From Immersiella caudata (lineage: Eukaryota > Ascomycota > Sordariomycetes > Sordariales > Lasiosphaeriaceae), in assembly GCA_030512335.1 (NCBI GenBank), contig JAULSU010000001.1, positions 8,556,001 to 8,620,000 on the forward strand: a stretch of DNA of 64,000 nucleotides. Direction: 5' to 3'. Within the stretch, counting starts at the first letter, position 1. The number at the start of each line of letters is the position of its first letter. The notes under the pieces were generated by a model. The model was not told where the DNA came from. It worked only from the letters and a program-made list of their open reading frames with translations, and ran no database searches. Positions 21,984 to 32,550 of the stretch are shown here, piece by piece. The translations under genes and the position numbers were made by a program.

Positions 21984-24305
21984 CTAAACAAGATCAAAAA
22001 ACCTCCACTCCCTCCCCATCCCCAACGCCTCCCCCATCATGATCCCCTGCACATACGCCTCCCCAACCAACTCAAACTTCTCCTCCCCCTCCTTTGATCT
22101 CCTCACCAAAAAAGGCGTCCTCCCTCCCTTCAAAACAACAACCTCATCCCCCACCCCACAATCCCACCCCCCCAACCCCAACCATCCCCCCCTCGTAACA
22201 AACAACCGCCTATGCGACGTAAACTTATGAATCCTCCACGCACACTTGGCAAACATCCCATGCGGCGTTGCGTCCGATTTATACGTAACGTCCCACCCCG
22301 TCTTGATATATTCCGATATGGACATGTTGGCTAGTGCTTCCACGGTAGGACCCTCTTGGAACTTTTCAGAGTCGAGCCAGAGTTGGACGTCTTCGAGGGC
22401 GTCGGGGGGAGGGGGGATGGGTTTGTTGGGGATGAAGTCGCCGACTAGGAGGCGGTGGAGGGCAGTGGGGCGGGAGGGATAGGGGTTAGAGTCTGTGTGG
22501 GAAGAAAGGGCAAGGGATTCCCATTCGACGCGGGGATCGGAGGGTTTGCGGTAGAGGAAGGGGGTGGAGGACGGGGGGTGGAAGGGGACGGAGACGTAGA
22601 CGATGGTGTCGAAGGGGAGGCCGGAGAGGGAGAGGGTTGTCGGTACGGAGGGGGCGAGGGTGGCGATGAGGTCGCCTGAGGCGCGGTAGAGGAGGTCTTG
22701 GCTGGTGGCGGTGGAGAGGTAGGGGATGGGGTTTGGATCGTGTTGGGTTGCTGATGCCCAGTTGGGGACCCAGGAGGGGAGGGACGATAGTTCGGCGGCG
22801 AGGGCGGCGCGTTGGGTCGCGACTTCGTCGAGAAGCTGGAAGGATTTGGCTGGCTGGTAGGATATGGTGGGGCGTCCGATGTTATCATACTCGCGGACCC
22901 AGCCGGGCGGGCAGATGCGGTATTCGGAGGGGAACCGGGCTTTGGGAAGTGGGAGGCCTTCCAAGGGGCTGCTCCATTGGGATTGTCCAGTGTTGTGATC
23001 GATGTAGTACTGCGTCCCGTCGTCCTGGGTGACGAACTCCCATCCAGGAGGGAGTAGAGCCCAGCCCATCTTTGGTTGCTTGTACGAGCTCCGCTGGACT
23101 TTTGCCTTGATGTCGTGATACTTGGTCTGATCGTAGACGTGGTAGGCATAGACTTGCTGAGCACCCAACGAGGGAACGCTACGCCACTCTCGCTTGCAGT
23201 TGAGGATGTCGAGAGAGCCCAGCTGTTCGATAAAGGTTCGCGCAACACGGAGGTAGACCTCGGCTGTGGGGAGACTGTAGTCGGCCTCGATGCCATACAC
23301 ACCCGTCATATGGGCCAAGCCGAGAAACGAGTAAATGCGGTCCCGAGCGTCAGTACAACCCTGCCCGCGGAAGTTGTAGAGAATTTCCAGCAGTTTAATC
23401 CTCTTCTCCCCGGTCCCTCGCCATGCGTTACGCAGTTCATCCAGTGCCTCGAACCTGGCGAGCAATGCTGATTCCTCGGGTGCATGGCCTATTTGGTAAG
23501 TGTCCCCCATGCCCTGGTCATAGCGAGATGCGGACACCATTCCACCGACAAGGTCCCAATCGAATGTTTCGGGCCCGTACATGAACTTGATATCCTTAGC
23601 CACAATTGCTTCTTGGAGAATCCACGTGCGCGTCCACCAAGGACGGCAAAGCAGCTCCCGCACCTCGCCTTGGCGCAACTCGTACAGCACATATGATTCG
23701 TGTAGGTCCAGGATCTTGAACTTGTGAACCAAGGGATTCTTTTTCTTGAAGTTGCTGACGATGGCCTTCCCCCAGAACTTGGCGCCACCCCATGACGCAT
23801 TTGACAATGCTGACCCCTTCGCCGCGAAGCTTCCGAGAACCATGCGCATCACCTCGACATCCTTGGCCTCGCCAAGATAGACGCACACTTGGCCGGCTTG
23901 CTGGTAGATCTGGCGCATCAGCGGAACCTGGATGCTCTTCTCGGTGCTGTCCTCTTGGTTGATGCAAATGGCGTCGATCCACAGCTTCCGCGGCTCGGTC
24001 GGGCGTCGCAGTCTGCGAAGCGCCGCGTCGGCGCTTTCGTAGAGGGCAAACGCATGGCCCGACAAGAGAACGCTCCCCGCCTTGCCGATGGTGCCCCAGG
24101 TGTAGGAAAGGCAGTCGAAGTCGGATGACTGCTCTGTGAGAGGAATGTGCACTAGCGAGCCAATGAGCGGGGCTTCGAGGGTTGGAGCGGGGTCAAGAAT
24201 GAGGAGGCGAATCTCGTGTCGCGGGTCGGAAAAGGGCTGGTACACCGGATGAAATGTCGCCCGGTTCGGCCCGCCTGGTCGAGGCGGGAGCGGCGGCACG
24301 TGCAT
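21984..24305 (-). CDS. HET-domain protein with WW motif, 773 aa
   Basis: Single-exon gene. The HET domain (PF06985 type) occupies the N-terminal third: SSDFDCLSYTWG, then LWIDAICINQEDSTEKSIQV and QIYQQAGQVCVYLGEA. Around residues 410-445 there is a WW domain, LPPGWEFVTQDDGTQYYIDH followed by NTGQSQW, with both Trp residues and the central YYIDH. A weaker second copy follows at about 465-490 (CPPGWVREYDNIGRP). The C-terminus has the usual HET tail (VVLKGGRTPFLVRR...ELVGEAYVQGIMMGEAL). HET proteins trigger cell death on allorecognition. The WW part suggests binding of a Pro-rich partner (inference). The frame is intact. It converges on the membrane-protein gene at 20847. Confidence 0.92.
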   Translation of the reverse strand: MHVPPLPPRPGGPNRATFHPVYQPFSDPRHEIRLLILDPAPTLEAPLIGSLVHIPLTEQSSDFDCLSYTWGTIGKAGSVLLSGHAFALYESADAALRRLRRPTEPRKLWIDAICINQEDSTEKSIQVPLMRQIYQQAGQVCVYLGEAKDVEVMRMVLGSFAAKGSALSNASWGGAKFWGKAIVSNFKKKNPLVHKFKILDLHESYVLYELRQGEVRELLCRPWWTRTWILQEAIVAKDIKFMYGPETFDWDLVGGMVSASRYDQGMGDTYQIGHAPEESALLARFEALDELRNAWRGTGEKRIKLLEILYNFRGQGCTDARDRIYSFLGLAHMTGVYGIEADYSLPTAEVYLRVARTFIEQLGSLDILNCKREWRSVPSLGAQQVYAYHVYDQTKYHDIKAKVQRSSYKQPKMGWALLPPGWEFVTQDDGTQYYIDHNTGQSQWSSPLEGLPLPKARFPSEYRICPPGWVREYDNIGRPTISYQPAKSFQLLDEVATQRAALAAELSSLPSWVPNWASATQHDPNPIPYLSTATSQDLLYRASGDLIATLAPSVPTTLSLSGLPFDTIVYVSVPFHPPSSTPFLYRKPSDPRVEWESLALSSHTDSNPYPSRPTALHRLLVGDFIPNKPIPPPPDALEDVQLWLDSEKFQEGPTVEALANMSISEYIKTGWDVTYKSDATPHGMFAKCAWRIHKFTSHRRLFVTRGGWLGLGGWDCGVGDEVVVLKGGRTPFLVRRSKEGEEKFELVGEAYVQGIMMGEALGMGREWRFFDLV

Positions 24306-25228
24306 TGTTTTTGTTCTTCTGCCCCGCCCGCACGGAATGGAGTCGACTGGTGTTGCTTTGGTGTCGGCGCGTTGAGGAGAGCAAATGAGGCCAAGTGGAA
24401 GTGGTCAGTTTTGAGCTCGAGGGCCAAGCGTTTCGTCCTTACCCAAATCCTTCGACTCACCGCTTGCTGGTTTGGGTCAGGGTGGGGCAGAATTGTGTCG
24501 CGACTGCCTCAAAGAAGCGTTCTCACTGGGTGTCTCGCACAAAGGACAGTCGTGGTTCGAGCGATGACAATTGCATTGCTGCAGTCGGTCGCAGTGAATG
24601 GCTCCTGCATGGCGACTCTAGCTCCCGCTCTTCTCGCCAGTCTCGTTGCCGCCTGAGAAGCAAGCTTCTCCACTGCCCTCCACTTGGGAAGGCTCACAAG
24701 ACCCTCCAACCCGTGAAACTAAACATCTAAGCTCTCACTATCGACACCAGCCGAAGACGCCATTACAAATTGAATCCTTCGCATCCACACCGAAATTGAT
24801 CAAGCACTCCCTTTATCTCAGCTCTGGTGGACGGCGGCTCAACAGCTGCTATCGGAAATGTCGTCTCATGAGCATCCACAGCGGTCCCGGCTCATTCAAA
24901 ATGAATGCTGGCGGCCAGAATTGAGCTCTGCAGATGTCGTCGATGCGGCAAATGCGGACTCGAGTTGAGTCCATATCTCTGTTGAACACAAACGAAGAGA
25001 CCGGATCCTGGTGCCAAGCCTCTACCACACCAACTAAATTATCACCACTATCGATTCAAGCGGCTCACACCATCGTCACCCCTGTGGCTAGTGCCGACAT
25101 GGCCTCAAGCTCATGCTTCAAAAGGGTGTGCCCTTCGTGTTGAATCTTGCGATCTGCTCTTTGAGCTTCCTCAGGGTTCAACCTGTCACTCGTGTACACC
25201 TCGGGACAACGTCCTCTCCGCTCATTCA
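24306..25228. other. Intergenic
   Basis: About 0.9 kb upstream of the HET gene and of the secreted pseudogene. No gene supported; only short overlapping open frames. Confidence 0.4.
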
Positions 25229-26398
25229 ATGGCGATGTTTTGGCTCTCTGCACTCCTGGCGGGCGCGTCGCTCGGGAATGCGCTCCCGCAGTCGAACGTC
25301 GTGTCCGCCATTCCGTCTTACAGCGCACCCGCTGCGGCTCCGTCTCGCGTCAACGATGACCTCCCGCGTTTCCTGAAGGGCACCCTCGCCAGGCGTACCC
25401 GTACTGCCGCTCCCTTCTCAACGTGCAAACCTCTACTCTCGTGTCCATCATCAAAGTTACTCTCTCGCCGATGTTAGTGGCCATTTTGAGGACTTTGGGT
25501 CAGCTCGCTGAGCAGTGCTAGCATCGAGTACATCACCGAGACCGAGGCGACAACCAACCTCGAGTCGAGCACCGTGACTTCGATTGAGACTTCGATCGCG
25601 ACCTCGTACGGGAAATCAACAACCATTGCAACCATTACTACCAAGAGTCTGCCCGTTTCCTCCGTTGTCCCGACCGTCTCCCGTCGCGACGAGACCTTCT
25701 CCGCACTCGACCCCTACCCCCTCAACTCCATCTCTAGCGTATGCCACTGCCTAACGCCCCCCGTTGCGCCAAAAGAACCACCACCACCACCCTCGCTCCC
25801 TCCTCCCTCCACCCTCATATCCTCCCTCACCATCACCGAAACCGCCTTCTCAACCACCACCAACCCCCTCCTCTCCGCCACCACAGCAACCACCTGCGTC
25901 ACCCCGACCCCCAGCATCTTCCTAATGTACACCAAACTGTCCAACGGCACCAAATTGTAGGTTTCCCAACAAAATTACGGGCCCCCCTACCGCCGCCTCA
26001 TGAGCGACGGCGATCGTAAAAGCCTAGCTAAAAATTTCACCATCGACGCCCAATCCCGCCTCACCACCTTCGACTGGACCATCAACAGCGACCGTCCCCG
26101 CTACGCTTACCACGGTAACACCTGGTTCCGCAGCTAGAACCCGGATCCAGACCGGAATGGATGGCTGGATAGCAACTCGCATTATGTAATCCTGCAGCTG
26201 CAGGAGTATTTTGACGAGAGCCCAGGTGATCACGGGTATATTGCGAGTGTGGATCCGGTGACGAATGAGTTGAGTATGAAGGCGAGCTATGGGGCGGAGT
26301 TGGGGTGGTTGGTGAGGTGGGAGTATTTGCCGTTTGAGGAGAGAGGCGAGTGGGATCGGTATGGAGAGCGGTGGAGGTTCCAGCTTTGGAGGTTTTGA
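25229..26398 (+). pseudogene. Decayed secreted Ser/Thr-rich protein gene
   Basis: ATG 25229 opens a signal-peptide-like start (MAMFWLSALLAGASLGNALP) followed by a propeptide-like stretch ending LARR. The frame then shifts by one base near 25424 into VQTSTLVSIIKVTLSP. An intron with donor GTTAGT and acceptor GCTAG leads to IEYITETEATTNLESSTVTS. From there one frame stays open for 275 codons to TGA 26396-26398, except for TAG at 25958-25960 and TAG at 26135-26137. The segments around both TAG codons are coding-like (FTIDAQSRLTTFDW, YHGNTWFRS, DRNGWLDSNSHYV). The protein resembles fungal secreted or cell-wall proteins with Thr/Ser-rich N-terminal and globular C-terminal parts. It is most likely a pseudogene, and readthrough is unlikely. 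Confidence 0.65.
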
Positions 26399-27455
26399 GA
26401 GAGGACGGGGAGTCACGCGGTGAAGATGAAGGCTGAGTGGTGGCCTATAGACTAATATAGTTTGTAGAAGGATGGGTGGGGTTGTTGGGATTGGGCCCGG
26501 GGACTTGCTAGACAATGAAAGCACAAAGTTCCCGTCCATTTTTTGAGGATGTGGCGGATGGGGAGGAGCAGTTGGAATTGGGGCGGTGCGTTGCCGAAGT
26601 GAAGTCTTCCTCGTCCGAAATCGCAAGGCAAGTGTCGGCTTGTCCAAGTCGTGGAAACGTGGTGGATTCCAATTTGTACCGTGCAACCGTCTCTAAATTA
26701 GTGTTCACTGCTGGCTGTTCGGGGCAGGCCTACGCGACTACCCGCGGCGCAGGGCTGCGCCGTGGAACATCAGATCAAAGTTGATGGCAGTCTGCCTAAC
26801 CTGCTACCCTCGTTCAAAGAGGTTTCGCGCTCAATGGGGCCAGCCATGGAGGTGAATCGGCTGGGTGATGTTGGAAGGAGAGTCGGGTGGTTGGCCTTCG
26901 CGAAAAAAAAAAAAAAAAACCGACAGTCCCGGCCCGACATGTGGAAGGCGCGTTGGGAGTGTCCCCATATGATCTTGCGCCGAAGCGCAATGACGTTGGT
27001 TCTTTGAAGTGCTGCTTGCCTGAGATTAGCATGCCCTGCCTCCTTCTTTGTGCAACGCAAACTATCGTCGCACGACGAATCTGCCCGACGCTCCTCGCCC
27101 AACTTCCCGTCTCGGAGGCTGGTTCCGGACGCAGCGGTTGTGAAGGTGTTCGCTTGCCCTACTATCAACAGATGCTGGCACCAAACTTCACATCGAAACT
27201 TCCTCAGATCGAATAACGCGGGACAGGGAAGTGAATGTGCCTACTATTTTCTCACGATTCACTTCGGCGCGCGAGCGGGCATCGGACGACGAGCCGCATC
27301 TCAGTGACCGAGGCATCGTACTTCCCACAAGGTATAAAATCCTCCCTCCTTTCTCCTGCAGCAGTTCCTGAACCGCCGGTTCATCGACCCCCCACGGGCT
27401 TCCAAGGCCTCCAGTCATCACCAACCACAACATCGTGACTCCACAAAATCGCATC
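26399..27455. other. Intergenic with A17 run
   Basis: No gene supported. Contains 17 A residues at 26903-26919 and a short GC hairpin near 26745-26762 (GGCGCAG-GG-CTGCGCC). It includes the promoter of the secreted protein at 27456. Confidence 0.4.
27331..27340 (+). promoter_or_regulatory. TATA box of the secreted-protein gene
   Basis: GGTATAAAAT lies about 120 bp before the ATG at 27456, followed by CT-rich and CAACCACAACATC leader sequence. Spacing fits a fungal TATA promoter. Confidence 0.55.
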
Positions 27456-28123
27456 ATGGAGATTCCCAACATGCGCCAACTCCTTCTTTGCCTGGCCGGC
27501 ATTCTCATGGCCGCCCCGAACCTGACAACCGCGTACACAATCGAGGTCGACAACGCCGCCGTGTCCGTTCCCCGCGATTCGTCGCTCCATCTACTCGCCC
27601 GAGCTGACCCTCACCAATCCGGTAGATCTCACCCCTCTTCACTGCCTGGATGCCAACTGACTTGACCAGGCCCCCCTAATTGCGGAAACTACAACACAGC
27701 CGACAAACGCAACTTCATGGACATGCAATCCGAGCTGGCTAACAAGGGCACGCACATGAGCAGTACCCCGGCAAAGACTTGCAGACGCCACTCTTGCAAG
27801 AACACCAGTGGCATCTACGTAAGTCACCCATCATTATTCCCACTTCATAAGCGCTGACAGGTTCCTAGGTCTGCAACGACAACGACCACGAGATGCAGAT
27901 CATGTACAAGACGATCAACGAGTTCGCTGCGTTGGTGGGCAGATCGTGCTGCACCTCAGACTACACCCAGTCCAAAGGTATATCAGGTCAGCAGTTCAAC
28001 GACCAGGGCTGGAACGTCATTGTGGCATATGCCAACTGCGGCCATGGCTTGGACAGTGATCGCCCGGGCTTTGGTCCAGCGGGTGATCCGTGGGGTCCTA
28101 ATGGGGAGTGCAAGAAGAAGTGA
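27456..28123 (+). CDS. Small secreted cysteine-rich protein, 189 aa
   Basis: Three exons: 27456-27621, 27670-27818 and 27869-28123. Both introns have good signals (GTAGAT...CTGAC...CCAG; GTAAGT...CTGAC...CCTAG) and keep frame. A signal peptide is clear (MRQLLLCLAGILMAAPNLTTA), with LLARAD a possible processing site. The mature part has eight cysteines, including CRRHSC, VCNDND, a CC pair, and a terminal block GQQFNDQGWNVIVAYANC. The NDND and GWNVIV-x-ANC pattern occurs in small secreted fungal proteins of effector-candidate type. A function outside the cell is inferred; the target is unknown. A TATA box precedes it. The MFS gene converges on it from the right. Confidence 0.85.
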
Positions 28124-28407
28124 AGGACGACGGCCAAGGTGATATCTCTGGGGTTTACTTCTGGTACTTGATGTATCTGGCTGGACCTCCAGGCGGAGTA
28201 GTTATTGGGGACTAAAGTAAGATACTCTGAGAGTTAATCCCATTGTCTATGCATGCCCCATTCGTCACACACACAGAGCTCAATCCAAATGAAAACTCTA
28301 TTTCGTCACTTTGTTGCCATAAATACCTGACCCGCCGATACTTTTAAACGCCCTTCCATCATCACCTCCATAGACATTACTCCTCCACTACCATGACCTC
28401 ACATCCA

Positions 28408-29874
28408 TTACTTCTCATTCACCATCCCTCCCACCACCACCTCTTCCTCGCCCTCTCCCGTCTCAACCTCAACCCCCTCCCACCTCACCCCCGCACCCCC
28501 CGTCCACCCAAACCACCCCTTCTCCCTCGGCCCCCTCGAAAACACAACCCCCAGCGTCACCACCGTAATCACCACATGAAACGTTCCCACCCTCTCCCAC
28601 CCTCCACCCGCAAACATCGCATTCCCCACACTAGTCCCGACCAACTGCCCAATAAACGCACAAGCCGTGAATATCACATTCGCCCTATTCGCAGGTAGCT
28701 CCTTATATATCGCCGCTCTGTACGCCACACTGGGTATTTGCAGCCCAAAATCCACACCCAAAGCTTGAACAATCGGCCCGCCGATCTTGAGGGCGTTGTG
28801 TGTGTATGCATCTATCGCGACACTGATAAGACCGTAAAAGAGGCCGATGGAGGAGGAGAGGTATGTTGCGTAGCGTTCGATTACGAGGTAGCTGTAGAGG
28901 GGGATGACGGCAGTAGTTCCCACGGCGAGGATGGAGAAGAGACCGATTTGAAGGGGGTTGAAATGATACGGGGTGGATGCGAGGTGGGCGGTGAGGGTTG
29001 TCCAGAAGGAGGAGTGGGTTGCGTTGATGAGGAAGGTGACGGCGCAGCCGTGGGCGAGGATGGGTTTGTGGGTGGTTAGGTGGAAGATGTCGCGGAGGAT
29101 GGTGGTGTATTTTGAGAGGAAGTTTGTGGTGTGGGGTTGAGGGCGCGGGAAGTCGGGGAAGAGGAGGTACATGGAGAGGAGGAGGAGGATTTGCTGGGCA
29201 AGGGCGGCCCAGTAGATTGTGCGCCAGGGGGTGTATTGGGTTACGATGCCGGCGATGACGCGGGGGATGGCGAGGCCCATCATCATCCCGGCGAGGACGA
29301 GGGAGACGGCGGTTGCGCGGCGATGGGGCGGGGCAACGGTGCCGATGAGGGGGAGGAGGAGTTGTGGGGAGCCATTGGCGAAGCCGGCGATGAAGCTGAG
29401 GGCTGTAAAGGTGTGGAAGGAGGGGGTGAGGCAGAGCCCGAGCCAGGTGAGGGTGGTGACGGTAAGTAGGGTGAGGATGATGGGGCGGAGGCGGAAGACG
29501 TCGCCGAGGGGGCAGAGGAGGAGAATGCCGACTCCGTAGCCGGCTTGGAGGAGCTGGGGGATGAGGGAAGCCGTTTGGTAGCTGACGTTGAAAGATTCGG
29601 CGGCTTTGTTGAGGACGGGGTAGGTGTAGAAGAGGTTGGCGGCTGTGACGCCGCTGGCGCAGGCGCAGAGGACGATTAGACTGGTGGTGAGGCCGAATTC
29701 GCGGGTTGGGTCCTGACGACAGCGAGGAGGGATCCATTTTTGGCTGGTGATGAATCTCTTCCACATGGGTCGTTCATCTTCGTCGGCGCATTGTTGTACT
29801 TTTGAGGGCGACTTTTCGTCATCTGAACTTTGCAGCGAGGTGTCGGTGTAAGTGCGGCCTCGAAGGGGAAACAT
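28408..29874 (-). CDS. MFS transporter, 488 aa
   Basis: Single exon starting MFPLRGRTYTDTSLQSSDDEK. A polar 65-residue N-terminus precedes about 12 hydrophobic segments (for example LIVLCACASGVTAANLFYTY, ILLLCPLGDVFRLRPIILTL, AVSLVLAGMMMGLAIPRVIA). The loop LCPLGDVFRLRP is the MFS motif A position between helices 2 and 3. Length and layout fit PF07690 fungal drug/metabolite efflux carriers at the plasma membrane; the substrate is not predictable. It is divergent from the Zn2Cys6 regulator at 30343 over a 468-bp promoter, so that regulator may control it (inference). GC-rich third positions give long antisense open frames, which are not genes. Confidence 0.93.
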   Translation of the reverse strand: MFPLRGRTYTDTSLQSSDDEKSPSKVQQCADEDERPMWKRFITSQKWIPPRCRQDPTREFGLTTSLIVLCACASGVTAANLFYTYPVLNKAAESFNVSYQTASLIPQLLQAGYGVGILLLCPLGDVFRLRPIILTLLTVTTLTWLGLCLTPSFHTFTALSFIAGFANGSPQLLLPLIGTVAPPHRRATAVSLVLAGMMMGLAIPRVIAGIVTQYTPWRTIYWAALAQQILLLLSMYLLFPDFPRPQPHTTNFLSKYTTILRDIFHLTTHKPILAHGCAVTFLINATHSSFWTTLTAHLASTPYHFNPLQIGLFSILAVGTTAVIPLYSYLVIERYATYLSSSIGLFYGLISVAIDAYTHNALKIGGPIVQALGVDFGLQIPSVAYRAAIYKELPANRANVIFTACAFIGQLVGTSVGNAMFAGGGWERVGTFHVVITVVTLGVVFSRGPREKGWFGWTGGAGVRWEGVEVETGEGEEEVVVGGMVNEK

Positions 29875-30342
29875 CTTGGGTGGTTTGGTGTTGAGCGCAC
29901 TGGAAGTCGACTCGGGATGCCCATGATGAGGACCTCGTTCCCGATCCGCCCGTTGGGCTTAAGTACCCCCGTAAAAGCTCCATGACTCTTTCAACGCTGT
30001 TCGGAGGGCGTGTCTTTCGCCGAGCTGTGAGTTTGGCGGATGTTGGGCGATGGGTGAGTGGCTGCATCGAAGTGGGTCAAAAGGGATGAAAACTCGGCAG
30101 AATGACTTTCCCCGAGCATGCCCGTAGTCGGTAAAAATTCTTTTGCCGAACATCATCGGGAGGCGAACCCTGAACCGACCGCCGGCATCCACATTGACCT
30201 TCAATTGCAGCACTGTGCTTTCGTAATTGCCAATAGGTCTCGGCGGCCTTGACCGTTGAATCGGTGCGTGGAGCCACTGACTGGGTCGTCTGCATCGCCG
30301 ACAATCGGAGCTTGGCGTTTGTCGGTCAGTCGTTGGGTCGAT
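29875..30342. promoter_or_regulatory. Divergent promoter, MFS / Zn2Cys6 regulator
   Basis: A 468-bp bidirectional region. It contains the CGG-N14-CCG palindrome listed separately and several more CGG/CCG triplets (for example near 30165-30185). No gene inside. Confidence 0.55.
30128..30149. promoter_or_regulatory. CGG-N14-CCG palindrome, candidate Zn2Cys6 operator
   Basis: TCGGTAAAA-ATTC-TTTTGCCGA is an inverted repeat with one mismatch per arm pair. Inverted CGG triplets are the usual target form of Zn2Cys6 proteins. It lies about 195 bp from the regulator's ATG and about 255 bp from the transporter's ATG. Binding is inferred only. Confidence 0.4.
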
Positions 30343-32550
30343 ATGGAAGACGATAAGGACTCGTTGATGCCAAGGATCAAGTCGACTGCGTGAGTGAAGA
30401 CCTCAATGGGCTCACCGCCGTCTCGTCCAGCCCAGCTGACACCAGTCGCTCCTTCCGTCCCAGTTGTCAACGATGTCATTCGAGAAAAGTCAAATGCTCA
30501 GGCGAGCACCCCTGCAAAAACTGTGTCAAGTCAGCTGTCGATTGCTCCTACCCTCCCAGGAACAGACGTGTCAGGGTCGACGAAAGGTTCGAGATTTTCT
30601 CTGCCAACAAACTGCTTTCCGCTGACCTGCACCACAGCTACCTCCGACACCTCATTGCCGAAAACAAGCGGCTCCGCAGTCAAATCTCTCAGCAACCCAG
30701 ACAGCCAGCACTTGATAAATTGGCTCCCGCTGAAGAGACGGAGACAGAAACAGGTCCTTCCTCTCCGATTTCAACGGTTCGCTGCCTTCCTGCACCGAAC
30801 CGTCCAGACCCGAGTCATGGCCTCCCTCTCGACGACCAGCCTTGGTTCATCGACATCTCTCTCCAGCACACGCCAACCCCGATCAACGAAGCAGCGGACA
30901 CGGCCTTTGCAACCCGCTTCCGTCAAGTCCTATCCGACCCATCTGACCCGCCATGCGTTCATCTCCCGCACATCGACTACGCCGGCGACGACACCATCAT
31001 GTCCCTGGCCGAGAACCCCTGTCCATGGCCTCGACCAGCCCGCGCACGAAGCCTCATGAACGTTGCATTCATGCACACCAGCCATGGGAACCACATTGTT
31101 CGGCCGAGCGTCGTCCTAGATGCGCTCGGGAAGAGCTACTCTCCCAATTGGAGAGATCCCGTCATGGCTTGCAAGCTCCGCGCCTTGTTTGCCTTGGGCG
31201 AGCTTTGCTCTTCGCGATTTGTGCCGCCGGGTCAGGAGTTCCCCGGCCTCGCCCATTTCGCACACGCCACCAAGATTCTGAGTTATCTCGGCGAGCGACC
31301 GACGCTGGATTTCATTGAGATACGGCTCATTCTGGTGGGTCTCATCATTCTTCACGTCGACCCCAAGCTGACCTCGCTAGTCCATCTACTCCTTCACGCT
31401 GAACCGAGTCTATGCCGCATACACGTTCGCCGGCTCTGCTATCCGAATGGGAGTTATCATGGGCCTGCATCTCAACATTCCTGTCGCCCAGCAGAGCGAT
31501 CCAGTTGTTAGGGAGCACCGAAACAGAGTGTGGTGGACCTCGTACATCTTGGATCGAATGTGGGCCTCCAAGCTGGGCTGCCCTCCCGCCATTCAGGACG
31601 AGGATATCAAGGTTGACCTTCCAACACCCGTTTTGTTGGAAGGTCCAAGTGCTCAGGACTTCGCCTATGCGGGCTACCACACTGCGTTTGTCAAGCTGGC
31701 AAGCATCTCGATGCACTCCGTCCGATCGATATACACCGGCAAAGATCAAGCCAGCGCACTGTTCAACAAGGTCCAGCAGCGAGTCAAAGAGCTCAAAGCC
31801 TGGGCGGAGGAACTGCCGCCCCCTCTACATTTGGATACATCCCTAGGCCCTAATCCTGCCTACCACAACTATGAGCTCTTGTCCCTTCATCTGATACTGA
31901 ACCAAACAATCATACTGGCCACCCGGCCCATCCTCCTGTACGGTCTTTGCCTGCACAACAACGCCACGCAGACCCCCGCCCCAGCAAGACCCCTCATTGA
32001 CACCTGCATCCGCTGCGCTCGCCACTCGTACCGAATTCTGTCTGAAAGTTGGATTCACGGCGCCTTCCCCGCATTGTACCATGATCTGACACAGTGTCTC
32101 TTTTCCGCCTTGACAGTGCTAGCCGTATCAAGCCTCCTGGATCACAGCGAATGTGGCAGAGACCGAGAATGGTTCGAAGAATCGGTTGAACTACTTTCAC
32201 AGTTGAAAGACAGCGGAAACTTCCCAGCTCGGGAGTTTTACAGACACGTGGAACTCATCATGGCGACCTTGAAAGATGTCGACAGGCGGAGGGAGAGGGA
32301 TCTGGCCAGGAATGCGGATCAGGAGCTGCAATGTGGGGATGTGGCCCGTTTGACGGGCCACGGGACAGACGCGGAGGCCGGGGACGGGACGGCATGCCCG
32401 TTCGGGACTGCTGTGACTGCAGAGACGGCGCTGGCTGAGCCCTCACTGCAGCAACTGCTGATGCAACCAACAGTCGATATGCAATTCCCAGAGTCTGGGT
32501 TCGATCTGTTCAGTGAGGAGAACGGGTTGTATTGGCCAGAGTTCGGATAG
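30343..32550 (+). CDS. Zn2Cys6 transcription factor with fungal-specific domain, 706 aa
   Basis: Exons 30343-30389, 30431-31334 and 31381-32550. Intron 1 is 41 nt (GTGAGT...GTCCAG) and intron 2 is 46 nt (GTGGGT...GCTGAC...GCTAG); both keep frame and intron 2 restores IRLIL-SIYSFTLNR. The binuclear cluster C-x2-C-x6-C-x5-C-x2-C-x6-C sits at residues 28-54 (SCQRCHSRKVKC...CKNCVKSAVDC). A short linker and coiled-coil-like stretch (LRHLIAENKRLRSQISQ) follow. The middle holds the fungal-specific regulatory domain (RMGVIMGLHL...RVWWTSYILDRMWASKLG). It is probably a nuclear activator of local genes such as the divergent MFS transporter (inference). Confidence 0.92.

Noticed and set aside
22445..23302. 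285-codon Ser/Pro/Thr-rich minus-strand frame
   Set aside because: Lies inside the HET-WW gene in another frame; repetitive composition only.
25958..26137. Programmed readthrough or reassignment of TAG
   Set aside because: Other genes in the window end at TAG, and further TAG interruptions occur in genes that also carry frameshifts. Decay is simpler.
29131..29469. Plus-strand Gly/Glu-rich frame
   Set aside because: Antisense shadow of the MFS transporter.
28703..29764. 353-codon minus-strand frame rich in Pro/His/Arg
   Set aside because: It overlaps the MFS transporter in another frame. Its composition is the shadow of GC-rich third positions and it has no domain.
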